Source: Voacanga thouarsii
Lineage: Eukaryota; Streptophyta; Magnoliopsida; Gentianales; Apocynaceae
Length of the DNA: 64,000 nt
Reading direction: 5' to 3'
Assembly (NCBI GenBank): GCA_026120185.1
Contig: JANUWF010001273.1
Coordinates: 372,001 to 436,000 of the forward strand
This document shows positions 11,237 through 21,780 of the stretch, piece after piece (position 1 is the stretch's first letter; every line of letters begins with the position of its first letter). Under the pieces are notes generated by a model, which worked only from the letters and a program-made list of their open reading frames with translations, did no database searches and had not been told where the DNA came from. The position numbers and the translations under genes were made by a program.

Positions 11237-12001
11237 ACTGGAAATGCTAGATTGCCGAAAGACATTTAAGTCACTTCGCCACTTATCGATATAAAAAGAA
11301 GGAAAAGATTATTGGGATAGGTAATATTAGTAAAGGTTCCTCTACTATCATCAAATAAGTGCTATTAATTAATTAATTAATGAAAGTACAACCTTCTTGG
11401 CATAAGCTAACAATGTGATAATGGGTGCGAAGTTGTTTTTGAAAGAGATTCTTACATCATCATGGACAGTTCTAGTAATAACACTATTTTTATTGCTAAC
11501 TATATTGGAAATGTGTATATATTTTATCTTGATGATCATTTAGCTTATGATATTAGATGTCTCTCCGTGAATAATGATGATAACTATCTTTGGCATAGAA
11601 GCTTAGGATATGTATCTACTAATTTACTAAACAAATTATCCTTAAAGGAGCTTGTTAAAGGACTACCCAAAATGAGGTTTGATAAAAATCAGTTGTATGA
11701 TGCTTGCCGATTTGGAAAACAAACCAAAAGCTCTTTTAAACCCAAAAAAATGATTTCAACATCAAAACCTCTTGAACTCATGCACATTTGTTTGGACCTA
11801 TGAGGACCACTAGTCTTGGTGGTAATAAGTATGCCTATGTAATTGTGGATGACTTTTCAATATTCTCTTGGACGTTATTTCACACACAAAAGGATGAAGC
11901 TTTCTCTGAATTTTCAAAACTACTTAAACATGTTCAAAATTTCCTTGGTTGAAAAATAATTTCAATTAGAAGTGACAATGGTAGAGAATTTTGCAACCAT
12001 G
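11237..12001 (+). pseudogene. pol: SIRE-like copia protease end and integrase N-terminal half
   Basis: This is the copia pol frame resuming after the gypsy insertion. 'GNISKGSSTII' (about 11320-11350) is the tail of protease. The longest frame (11462-11803) carries the GAG-pre-integrase zinc domain, 'YLWHRSLGYVSTNLLNKL' and 'DACRFGKQTKSSF', where the expected paired Cys is partly lost. After a stop (Trp or Gly codon to TGA at 11801-11803), 'GNKYAYVIVDDFSIFSW' carries the first catalytic Asp and 'IRSDNGREFCNH' the second. A solo LTR then interrupts at 12002. The bases CCATG at 11997-12001 are its left target duplication. Confidence 0.88.
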
Positions 12002-12340
12002 TGTTAGGTATCTCAGGCATGTGTCCTATACGGCACAGCGGAAGAATAAACGAGATACCATCCCAAGACCCGCCTATGTGTTGAAATCAAGACATAAAGA
12101 TAATAAAGGTAACAACTTTTTACCTTTGTTTAATTGTTCAAAGAATAAAAATTTCTTCTTCAAGTCGAGGCGCGATCCAGTAATCCTCTTGATCCAACTT
12201 CACGAGAGCTGAACATCTAACTACTATAATCAAAGTGTTTGATTATCTCTAATAGTAATCCACATAGAGGAATACTCAAGCACCAAAATTTCCTGCGCTA
12301 GCAGAAAAAGATGGCGGCTACAGTTGTTTGCTTCAAGAGC

Positions 12341-12391
<51 letters not shown>

Positions 12392-13744
12392 ATCATGGCT
12401 ATTATTTTTCGTGTGTTAATCATCTAGCTAGGGTTTCATGTATCTCATCTACTTGTTACACGAAAATCCCCTACCAAAAATAGAATTGTAATCCTATTAG
12501 AATTCCCTAAATGTAATTGGAAACATCAAGTTCTCACAATTACAATTTGGACTATAAATTATAACTAATTATAATTTGTCACAACAACTTCTTTTTCTTT
12601 CAACTAACCCCATTATGTCATCAAATAACATCTTGAGTATATAACCCTCTATTATGTGTAACCTATTAGGTTTCCTAGTCAATTGGTAGAGAACATAAAT
12701 TAATCTAAACGTCTTTGAGATTAAAAATCCATAATTAATTAGAATTAATCCTATTAATTCTAATCAAGATTGGCTTATTCTTTTATCAATTAATAAACCC
12801 ATATTCCCAAATCATGAGCGGTATTTAGCAACACATCATGATCACCCAAGGGTCCAAGAAGTTAAGTGGCTTGACATAAACCTTTTAATAACAAACTACA
12901 GTGCAATTAACTTCTTTCACCATACAATATCTCATTCGGTTTGGAGTACGAAATTAGTGCCAACTCCCTCCAGAATTAATTTTGGTCTGAATACAATAGT
13001 ACAGGTACCAGGAACCCACTACTCTAGATGTGTATTAATTGGAACTATTTCCAATACACAATCACCTTGGACAAGGACTTCTTGAGTAGTAATTCCTACA
13101 AGTGGCCGTGAGATATTCGCCTATAATATTCGGAGTGGTGAATCCTTTATTGACACTTTCAACTACTTTCGCTTCCCACACAATGTACCTAATATCCATC
13201 TCATAGAGGGCCCTCCATCGAGCTCCAGTGATTGGAATCAAAGTATAATGCTTAGCAAACAAAGTACCTTGGGGATCTCAAGTATAAGGATACTTGCACG
13301 TTTGATATATTGAGATTATATCACTGGTACTAAATAGTTATCCATGTGATTATCTTAAAGCTAGGTCATCCAACGAACTTCTTCCATTAGCAAGCATCCA
13401 TGTGTTAACTTTGAATATCTCAATACTCACGGATATGAGAACCTCCGTCTGATCAAATCAGGACATTTAACACATGCCAGTTTTAACGTATTAATAATGT
13501 TCTGTCTCATTAATGCTACGACTAGGGACTATTTAAGTACTAACACTACACAGTGTAGTAGGAATCTCATATCATCATCTCTATCATGATTTCCTTAATA
13601 CTGTGTTGTACTAGGGACTTTATTGAACAGTTATATTACTTAAAAGTAAACAAAAGAAACTGTAAGATAAATAATGCATGTTATTAAAATAAAATGTATC
13701 ATATACAATGTATAAGTGATTGCCTCTAGGGCATAACACTAATA
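12002..13744 (-). mobile_element. Solo LTR of the Angela-like copia family, minus strand
   Basis: This 1743 bp piece is the reverse complement of the LTRs at 25724-27442 and 33198-34917. It begins TGTTAGGTATCTCAGGC and ends GGGCATAACACTAATA on the + strand; the expected final ACA is mutated to ATA. The target duplication is CCATG (11997-12001) against CCATA (13745-13749), one mismatch. No internal sequence remains, so it is the product of LTR-LTR recombination. It splits the SIRE-like integrase between the second catalytic Asp and the Glu region. The ORFs at 11991-12212 and 13062-13262 are fortuitous. Confidence 0.92.
12344..12387. repeat. (AG)n microsatellite
   Basis: This is an uninterrupted dinucleotide run of about 44 bases inside the solo LTR. 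The two LTRs of the full-length relative lack a long run here, so it expanded after insertion or in this lineage. Confidence 0.95.
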
Positions 13745-14480
13745 CCATAACTTTACCAAATTATGTGATGAAAGTGGTATTTCAAACAATTTTTTAGCAA
13801 CAAAAAATCCTCAATAAAATGGAGTGGTTGAAAGGAAGAATAGAACCTTGCAAGAAATGGAAAAATCAATACTCTATAAAAACTCCCTTCCAAAATACTT
13901 TTGGGCTGAAGCTGTGAATATAGCTTACTACATTATCAATCATGTTATGCTAAGACCCTTTCTCAGAAAAACTCCATTTCAACTTATATTTGACAAATTT
14001 CAATCTATTTCCTACTTTAGAGTTTTTGGATGCAAATGTTTTCTCCTCAATACTTGAAATAATCTTGGAAATTTTGATAGCAAATATGATGAGGCTATAT
14101 TTCTCGGATATACTTCTAACAAAAACGCATATAAAGTGTATAATAAAAGAACTATATGTGTGGAAGAATCCGTACATATTGTGTTCGATGAAATAAATAT
14201 ATATTCTTCTAGAAATGATGATGATGATGTAGGAATCATAAAAGAGAAGAGCAGTGAGCAGCACAAGGCTCCATCACTTGATATTCATGCCAAAGAAGAG
14301 GAATTATAGGAACAACAAGCAAAAGAAAACAAATAATGGACTAACGAACTCTCAAATCAAGACTTGCCAAAAGATTAGATGTTAAAAACTGTCTATGCAA
14401 AAGAATAGATCATTGGTGATCCTAGTTACGGAGTTAAAACTAGATGGTATTTGGTTTATAATTTTGCCTTACTTTCCAGC
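13745..14480 (+). pseudogene. pol: SIRE-like copia integrase C-terminal half
   Basis: The frame resumes directly after the solo LTR with 'NFTKLCDESGIS', then a stop inside the motif usually read PQQNGVVERKNRT (CAA to TAA). VVERKNRTLQEMEKS contains the catalytic Glu. 'NSLPKYFWAEAVNIAYYIIN' and 'FRVFGCKCFLLNT' follow, then a frameshift and 'YDEAIFLGYTSNKNAYKVYN'. This completes the DDE core whose first part lies at 11800-12000. About 14290-14480 is the degraded linker to RT. Confidence 0.88.
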
Positions 14481-15505
14481 ACTTAAGGTAGTTGCATTTA
14501 TGTAGTTGTACATGATGAATTTTGGATTATAGCCATGCAAGAAGAGTTAAATCAATTTGAAAGAAATCAAGTTTGGAAGCTTGTTCCTAGACCACTTGAA
14601 CATCCCATGATTAGTACCAAGTAGGTTTTCAGAAACAAACTTCATGAGCATGGTGTGTTGTTATTAGAAATAAAGCCAGATTATTGGTCCAAGGATTCAA
14701 TTAAGAAAAGGGCATTGATTGTGATAAAACTTTTGCTCCCGTTGCTCAGTTAGAGTTTATAAGAATGCTACTTGCTTTTGTGTCATTGAAAGGTTTTATG
14801 CTTTATCAAATGGATGTCAAAAGTACCTTCTTAAATGATTATATTGAATAAGAAGTATATGTGGAGCAACCTCCTAGTTTTATTCATGAGCATCTTCCAA
14901 ACCATGTCTTTAAACTCTCTAAAGCTATTTATAGCTTAAAATAAGCTCTATAAGCATGGTATGAAAGGCTTGGTAGTTTTTTACTTTCAAAAGGTTTTTC
15001 AAGACGCTTAATTGATACCATATTACTCTCTCCATCCTAAAAAAATTAACCTACTTACTATTTTGGGCTGTCCCAAAAAATTTGACATTTTCTTTAAAAT
15101 GAAAGTTTTTACTATATAATTTATTATAAAATAATCAATATACCCTACATATATTATTTTTATATACTTAGATTTAACATAAAATATTTTGGGACCCACA
15201 TATTTTTTATTTTTATTGTACCATATTATATATTATTATTATATTCTAACTTTTATTTTTACATAAATTATCGTGCAAAGTCAATCACTGTCAATTTTAG
15301 CAGGATGGAGGGAGTATCTATCAAACTTGAAAATTCTGATGATATCTTAATTATGCAAATATATATTGATGATATTATTTTTGGAGCTACTAATGATTCC
15401 TTATACAAGAAATTTTCCACGACAATGCAGCAAGAGTTTGAAATGAGCATGATAGGGGAACTTAATTTCTTCCTCAGAGTACAAATCAAGCAAAACCAAA
15501 GATAG
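14481..15505 (+). pseudogene. pol: SIRE-like copia reverse transcriptase, split by a MITE
   Basis: Readable pieces are 'EELNQFERNQVWKLVPRP', 'STK*VFRNKLHEHGV' (Trp codon to stop), 'MLYQMDVKS' with the first catalytic Asp, and 'EHLPNHVFKLSKAIY'. The MITE at 15026-15314 interrupts. The frame resumes at 15317 with 'SIKLENSDDILIMQIYIDDI', where YIDD is the second catalytic motif and is intact, then 'GELNFFLRVQIKQNQR'. Several frameshifts and stops lie upstream of the MITE. The copia-type RVT_2 fold is clear. Confidence 0.9.
15026..15314. mobile_element. Stowaway-type MITE (Tc1/mariner-derived), 289 bp
   Basis: The terminal inverted repeats are CTCTCTCCATCCTAAAAAAA on the left and the complement of CAGGATGGAGGGAG on the right. 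They match the Stowaway consensus CTCCCTCCGTCCC closely. The element is flanked by the TA dinucleotide (15024-15025 and 15315-15316), the Stowaway target duplication. It has no coding capacity and an AT-rich centre. Deleting the element plus one TA rejoins the copia RT frame exactly. Confidence 0.93.
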
Positions 15506-16290
15506 ATTTTCTTAAATCAAGCCAAGTATATCAAGGAACTGCTCAAAAGGTTTGGTATGAATGAGACAAAAGATACAAGTACACCTATGATCACATCGTT
15601 AAAGCCTAATAAAGATGAAAAAGGTAAGAAACTTGAGGAATCGAAATATAGAGGTATGATCGGAAGTCTCCTTTATCTTACTGCCAGCTAACTAGACATT
15701 ATATTCTCAGTGTGCCTTTGTGCTAAATTTCAATCATGTCTAAGGAAATCTCATTTATGTGTTGTAAAACGTATTCCTAGATACTTAATTTGAACTTTTG
15801 ATTATGGCTTATAGTATTCACGAACTAATTCATTTGATCTTATAGGATACATGGATGTTGACTATGCCAGGTGCAAAGTTGAGAGAAAAAGTGCTAGTGG
15901 ACACTATCAGTTTCTTGGACGGTCTCTTGTCTCTTGATACAACAAAAAGTAAGCTTGCGTCTCTCTCTCAACAACTGAGGCAGAGTACATTGCTGCACGT
16001 AAATTTTAAGGATAAAAAACACATTGCTTGACTTTGGTTTAAATTTTAATTGCGTACAAATCTTATGTGTCAATAGTGCTATCAAGCTAACCAAGAATCC
16101 TGTTCAGCATTCTAGAACTAAGCACATTGAAATTAAGCATTAGTTCATTAGAGATCATGTGCTTAAGAGTAACATGTGTTTGGATTATATTCCAACTGAT
16201 AAACAGCTTGCAGATATTTTCACTAAACCTCTGGCTGAAGATAGATTTAATCATTTGCGAAGAGGTTTGGGAATTATCAAAATTATGTAA
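15506..16290 (+). pseudogene. pol: SIRE-like copia RNase H and pol C-terminus
   Basis: The frame runs on from RT: 'FLNQAKYIKELLKRFGMNE', 'KYRGMIGSLLYLTAS' with a stop, 'GYMDVDYARCKVERKSASGH' (RNase H, first Asp) and 'SLSTTEAEYIAA' (Glu). The end reads YIPTDKQLADIFTKPLAEDR and 'HLRRGLGIIKIM'. The 'RGLGII' ending is typical of the SIRE/Maximus lineage. Stops and frameshifts are scattered, with one long break near 16005. Confidence 0.9.
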
Positions 16291-16820
16291 CTAACAATTT
16301 TCCAAGGATTTGTTTATTAATTCTTGCAGAACTTTTGAAGACACAATTTTGGATGATGATTTTGGCTCCAACATCTTACAAACATAAATCTAAAGCCCCC
16401 CCTCCCCCCCTCCCAATAAAATATCTCTTGATTTTTTTTGGATGAACAAATTTGGACTTAATCTAAGTCCAAAATAGCAGTAGCCTAGAATTGTGTAATG
16501 CCCACATTTAAAAAAAATGGATGAAAAAGCATCTGAGTCCAGAACCCCTTTTTTAAGTTTTCACAATGTCTATGCTTTTCTAAGAATCTCAACCTATTTC
16601 TGACGAAATCTCTATTGAGGGTACTTGATTGTACTTATCTACTCAAGTACCTAGGAAATTACAAAAAAAAAAAAAAGGGCTTATCAAACAGCATATTTCT
16701 CTCTCTTCTTGAAATACAAAAGCACCAATGATCTTTCTATCTATCTCTCTCTCTCTCTCTCTTTATATCTTTATCATCTTCACTAAAACGGATATTCCAC
16801 ATCTTCTTCTCACTTCTACC
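16291..16820 (+). other. Copia spacer between pol and the third ORF
   Basis: This non-coding stretch holds poly-C (16395-16415), poly-A (16660-16676) and a short CT run (about 16745-16764). SIRE-type elements have a spacer with an acceptor site for a subgenomic transcript here. I see no decisive splice signal. Confidence 0.5.
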
Positions 16821-18460
16821 ATGGCAAAACTATCAAAGTCAGACAAGAGAAGCAAATCCAAGATAAAGAAGAACCTGAAAGGTAAAGAAATGGCGAAAAC
16901 TAAGTCTGTTGTCCACACTCAAACTGTCGTCAAACAGAAAGGAAAGAAGATCATTGCTAAAGAAACAGCTTCGCAGTCTGACTCATCTCAAGAGCTTCTT
17001 ATATAGGAAAGCTATGAGACACAGGTACCCCAATTTCTTCATTTAGAATATGAATCTGAGTTTAATGACTGGTTATCAAGGAATAGAAGTGTTATCACTG
17101 GATACCATGATAATGTTGAAGCCTTTTTAAATTTTGATTATATTTGAATATTTTTGAGTCACTTGGATGGGGGCATTGCTGTTGGTAGATGAAAAATTAT
17201 ACACCATACTGGTTTGAGAATTTTATTTGAACTTTAGAATAGGAAAGCTTGAGGAAATTTGTGGGGGATTCATGGTTCAGTGGTACACCGCTAGAATAGG
17301 CTGCATGAACATGGAATTTGACCATAGAATGTTGAATTAGATATTTGGAGTCTGAGATGGAGGAATCCAATTCTTTGAAATGAACAAATTTCCAGAAGAA
17401 TTGGACCAATTTGACTTGGGAATGTTTGAGGTAATGTTCACTGCAGGGAGAAGTTTGAAAATTTCAAATAACCGCAATTTGAAGCAACTAAATGGTTTTG
17501 GGAGAATTTTCACCATATGGTGTCTACCACTGTAGCACATATTTTTGGACATAAAACATCTGTGAGTATCATGCAAATGGTACTAATATTGGCTCTGTCG
17601 GAAGGAAGATAGACTAGCTTTGGTTTTCTGGCTGTGAAGCTAATGCTTCAATCTAGAAACACCTCTAACAAGGCCCTACCCTATGAAAATCTCCTAACAA
17701 AGGTTTTCAAAACTTTAACGTAAATCTCAATGCAAGTACCCTTGGACACCTCAAGATAAATGTTTATAGCACAGAGTCTTTTGGAAAAATATGGTTTGTA
17801 CAAGTGAACAGTTAATGTGTTCTGCTTAAGGATGAGTCAGGTGAGGAAAAGGAAAAGCTAATCAAAATCAGGGTCGAAGGAAAGAAAATTGCATCTGAAG
17901 CCTTAACATGAACAAAACGGAAGGCTAAAATAGCAAAGGAATCCTCCAATAAAGGTAAGCAGAGTACTAAGGAGAGTGGACTAACTCAGAGCATCTTAAA
18001 TGCTTTAAATATTTTAGCTAAAAAATTTGATGGATTTAGCATAGAAGTTAAGAGGAAACTGCAAAACTTGGGAACTTGGTTGACTAATGTGGAGGAAAAG
18101 AAAGAAGGAAAAACTATTGGAGGAGTCTCCAAAGAACAAGCCATTCTACCTCGGCAAGAAGATTCGCCTGCAAAAGATTCTAGACACCCCCTGTCACTGA
18201 AGAACTTCTAGCTCCATCCGCTACAGCACCTGTGGTTGAACTAACTCTATCACAGTCCACTGAAATGATGCCTCCTGCACCCTTTGTTAACCCATCTACT
18301 GCTACAAAAGACAAGCCAATTGGCAAGCCAATTCCACCAGGTAGCTCCTTGGGACGCAGGGTGAAACATATGGTAGTCAAGAGAAAGTCCAGAAGGATTG
18401 CTGGCCAACATTCCAAGAAAGGTGCCAGTACTAAGCCCAATACCGTCCACATTTTCTGAT
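16821..18460 (+). pseudogene. Third ORF in the env-like position of the SIRE-like copia element, degraded
   Basis: The likely start at 16821 gives a Lys/Ser-rich N-terminus (MAKLSKSDKRSKSKIKKN) open to a stop at 17004-17006. The same frame reads on: 'YESEFNDWLSRNRSVITGYH'. A later piece (18232-18459) is Pro-rich then basic: 'FVNPSTATKDKPIGKPI' and 'VKRKSRRIAGQHSKKG'. Between them are many stops. SIRE/Maximus elements commonly carry a third ORF after pol, often called env-like; its function is unproven. I see no signal peptide, transmembrane segment or coiled coil that would support an envelope role in this copy. Position and the basic C-terminal motif are the only evidence. Confidence 0.6.
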
Positions 18461-19742
18461 TTACCCCTGATGACTGCTGCATGCTGACTTCCTGTGCAAC
18501 ATTTCCATTGCTAACAAATTTATGATTTTTGTTTTAACTTTTGAACAATTTTAACTTTATGTTTTCTGCACGAACAATCTTACTCTTGAACTGACAATCC
18601 TACTGATCATTTTGACAATATGGTTGATGCTAAAACCTCCTAATTAATTTACCATTGTCCTGCTTAATTCCTTACTGTTCTCTTTTGCTAAAATCTTTTT
18701 TATTGATACTAAAGGGGGAGAAATTGAATTATGGTTTTACGGATTTTGACTTGGGATATTTGGATTGCGATTTTGGTTTTATAACATTTTGGTTTTATGA
18801 CTTGATGTTACTTTGTGGATTGAGGAAATTAAATTGTGATTATAGAGAAGACTGTGTTTATGAATTTGGTCTGCATTCTGTTGTGATTCAGATTGAATGA
18901 CATCTCCCTTTTTTTCTTTTTCTTTTTTTTTTTTGAGAACTTGAAAGTCGAAGTATGATTGTGATAATGGTTGTGATGAGCATTACACCAAAATCTTTGG
19001 ATTGCGAATTACGGATTGTGATCTTGTTCGGATGATGAATACTTGAGTGAATGCATGCTTATGAAAATTGTGCTATTTCTCTTTGGTTGCATAGTGAAAA
19101 CTTAGTGTTAAAAATCTCAAAAAAAAAAAAAAAATTAGGTTTGGTTGATTCTTGGAAAACCATTGATCTATCTTTGTGCAATTTTTTTTACCCTGCACAA
19201 ACGCATGGGGATATTTTTAGATTCTCAATTTTTCAATCCAAAACACCAGTCCAAAAATACTTTTACAAGAAGTGATCTTTTATCTTATTTTAACCTATTT
19301 TGGATGCACAATTTTAAAATCCAAAATTTCAAATCTCAGTTTAGTTTTTCAACAAACTTCATTATTAATATTTTTTTTCTACTGTTCATACATGCACATA
19401 CATGGGGGGAGTATTGTTGTTGATGATTTATTCTCTACACCTCTTCAGGTACATACTTATACATTTTTCTGTGACCATTATTTGACTATTTCCTTGTGGA
19501 ATAGTTTTGTTTATGGAAGGAATGAGGATAAGGAGGATGGTTTAACCATAGGCTCATAGAGTTATATTTATTAGACCATGTTTAATTTTCCTTATCTTAA
19601 TCTCATAAGCACTCTTTGAGTTCTATAATGAGAGAATGCATTTCAGTTAAAAATATTCCTATTTTTCTAGGTCTAATATGTTCATACTGTCTACATCAAA
19701 AAAAAAATTTTTGTTACAATCCCATCAAGTTTTTCATCACTC
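18461..19742 (+). other. Long 3' untranslated region of the SIRE-like element
   Basis: This is 1.3 kb without a credible gene. An AAAGGGGGAGAAATTG at about 18711-18726 resembles a SIRE polypurine tract but is not followed by the LTR start; a second tract at 19743 is. T-rich and A-rich runs lie at 18905-18935 and 19119-19134. Short ORFs (18655-18900, 19051-19559) look incidental. Confidence 0.6.
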
Positions 19743-19756
19743 AAAAAAGGGGAGAT
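19743..19756 (+). other. Polypurine tract of the SIRE-like element
   Basis: AAAAAAGGGGAGAT lies immediately before the 3' LTR start TGTTCACC and matches the AAAGGGGGAGATTG form usual in SIRE elements. It would prime plus-strand DNA. Confidence 0.85.
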
Positions 19757-20900
19757 TGTTCACCTTTAAGGAATTCTCCTGTATTTTAATTTATGACAAA
19801 TATTGATGAGGACTAACTCATGTAATCTATAGGTGATATGACGTGTTTGACCTCAATTCTTCCAAGGCATGTTAATAAGACTACTAAGCAACTCTAAAGC
19901 AATGGAATCCAAGAGTGGGTGATTAAGTGTAAGAACAACTTAAGATATCACATACCGAGGAGCCCTTGAGAAGAATCATACACTATGAATTATTAAGGTA
20001 TTATTTGTAAATTCCTATTTCTCTTTACCTTGAGTTTAATTTGTTTTACCTTGAAGCACTTAAAAATGATTTCAAAAGAAAAAAGTACTTCTTAATCTGG
20101 ATTTTTCTGTTAAAGTAGTTTTGGATGGACCCCTGAATCCAAAACACCATCCAATGATCTGTAGTATTGTTCAAAATATATGCCTTTGCTTAAAGTGCTA
20201 TTTTAGACTTTCCTTTTGAACGCACATCCTACCATCTTGTGAATCCAAAATTCTAGAAATCCTGATAGAAGTAACTAGCCATTGGGACTTCGGGTTTGGC
20301 TCTTATAAAAGCATGTAAAACACTATTCTCAAGCAGATTTTTGTGTTATCTCTCTCAAAAATATACTTACACTTTAGAATGCAAAAATCTCCATTTTCAT
20401 TTATGCTTCAAAGTGAAATAAATTTGTTCTAAAGGTAAAAGGTATTGGTGCTTAGTTGTTCATATATTGCTCAAATCTATGAGCTATTTTTGTACTCTTT
20501 CTTCAATCAACTTTGTATCAAGGTTAAGGAGGTTAAACTCAATCGGGCGAGCCTTGATTGTTATGTTTAAAGAGGTTGGGTGTAAAACTAAATGTGGTAA
20601 TCCTCTTGTGTAAGATTGATGTCACCTATCTCTATTAATTTGGAAAAAGGTTTTAGTGAGTGGTGCTAAAATCCTTAAGTGAGAACGTAAAGTAGTGGAT
20701 GTCGATAATTTAAGGATTGAACCATAATAAATCCTTGAGTCTTTTCTTGTGTTGTTTGCCTAAGTTTCGTCACTATTTTTTTCGTTGAATCTCAAATTTT
20801 AAATGTTGTATCTTTTTATCTAGAATTAGTGGTTCATTTAAGACTCTTACTTGGATATGTTTGTCATGATATTTATAAATGACATATTAATCTATTCAAA
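19757..20900 (+). repeat. 3' LTR of the SIRE-like copia element
   Basis: It starts TGTTCACCTTTAAGG after the polypurine tract. 'ATGACAAATATTGATGAGG' near 19794 is reminiscent of SIRE LTRs ('GATGACAAAC...'). The exact right end is uncertain because the 5' LTR lies outside the window; chromovirus pol is recognisable from about 20945, so the end lies between about 20880 and 20945. A TATA-like TATAAAA occurs at 20314-20320. Confidence 0.7.
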
Positions 20901-20944
20901 AAGCCAAAAGAAGAATGCAAAGCATTTAAGATTGGTGTTGGAGA

Positions 20945-21780
20945 CTTGAAGTAGCATAGGTTGTACGCTAAGTTCAACAAGTGCGAGGTTTGGCTGGACT
21001 CGGTATTATTTCACAGATACGTGGTGTCAAAAATTGGCATCAAGATAGAACCAATCAAAGTGGAGGCAGTGTTAAATTGAAAGTTACTTGAGACGATGAC
21101 TGAGAATAGGAGTTTCTTGGGGTTGGTAGGTTACTATCGCTGTTTCATCAAGGGGTTTTCCACCTTAGCTTCCCCAATGACTTAATTGTTAAGGAAGGAA
21201 GTGCTATTTTTTTTAGAATGAGAAGTATGAAAAGAGTTTCTAAGAACTCAAAAGGAGATTAATGATGACAACACATGTGCTAAACCTACCAGAAGAGAAT
21301 AAACCTTATGCCTTCTACACCGATGTATCCAAGGAAGGATTGGGAGCTATTTTGATGTAAGAAAGAAAGGCTATAGAGTATGCGTCTAGGAAATTGAAGA
21401 CGCATGAGGTTAACTCTCTAATATATGATTTGGAATTAGCCGCTATAATGTTTGTCCTAAAGAAATGGAGAAACTAGCTATATAGGGCAGGGAATGAAAT
21501 CTTTGCTGATCATAAGGTCCTAAAATACATTTTCACACAAAAAGATCTTAACCTTTGGCAACGTAGGCGAATGGAGTTTCCAGGAGAGTACAAGTGTCCA
21601 ATCAACTACCATCCTGGGAAGGCAAACGTGGTAGCTGATGCTTTGAGCCGAAAAGTGAAGATGGCTAGTTTGAGGGCACATAGGGTAAAAGCTATGGAGG
21701 AGATGTTGGTCCAAGAGGTGGAAGGGGAAGAAGGTAAAATTTATATAAGCAAACTAAAGTTGATATCAGATCTGAAATAG
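20945..21780 (+). pseudogene. pol: Tekay/Del-like chromovirus RT C-terminus and RNase H
   Basis: The frame begins inside RT with 'HRLYAKFNKCEVWLDSV', then 'RSFLGLVGYYRCFIKGFSTL'. RNase H follows in other frames: 'PYAFYTDVSKEGLGAIL' (first Asp kept), 'YASRKLKTHEVNSLIYDLEL', 'FADHKVLKYIFTQKDLN', and NYHPGKANVVADALSRK at the end. The earlier RT, protease and gag of this element are missing; the SIRE-like LTR ends just before, so the SIRE-like element may have inserted into this RT, with the rest left of the window. Stops and frameshifts are frequent. Confidence 0.9.

Noticed and set aside
16728..17006. Lysine-rich ORF, possibly a histone-like or nucleolar host gene
   Set aside because: It sits exactly between copia pol and the polypurine tract in the same orientation and reads on past its stop as part of the third ORF.
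18711..18726. Polypurine tract and LTR start at 18711
   Set aside because: The purine run is good, but the sequence after it lacks a TG start and LTR features; the tract at 19743 is followed by a SIRE-like LTR start.
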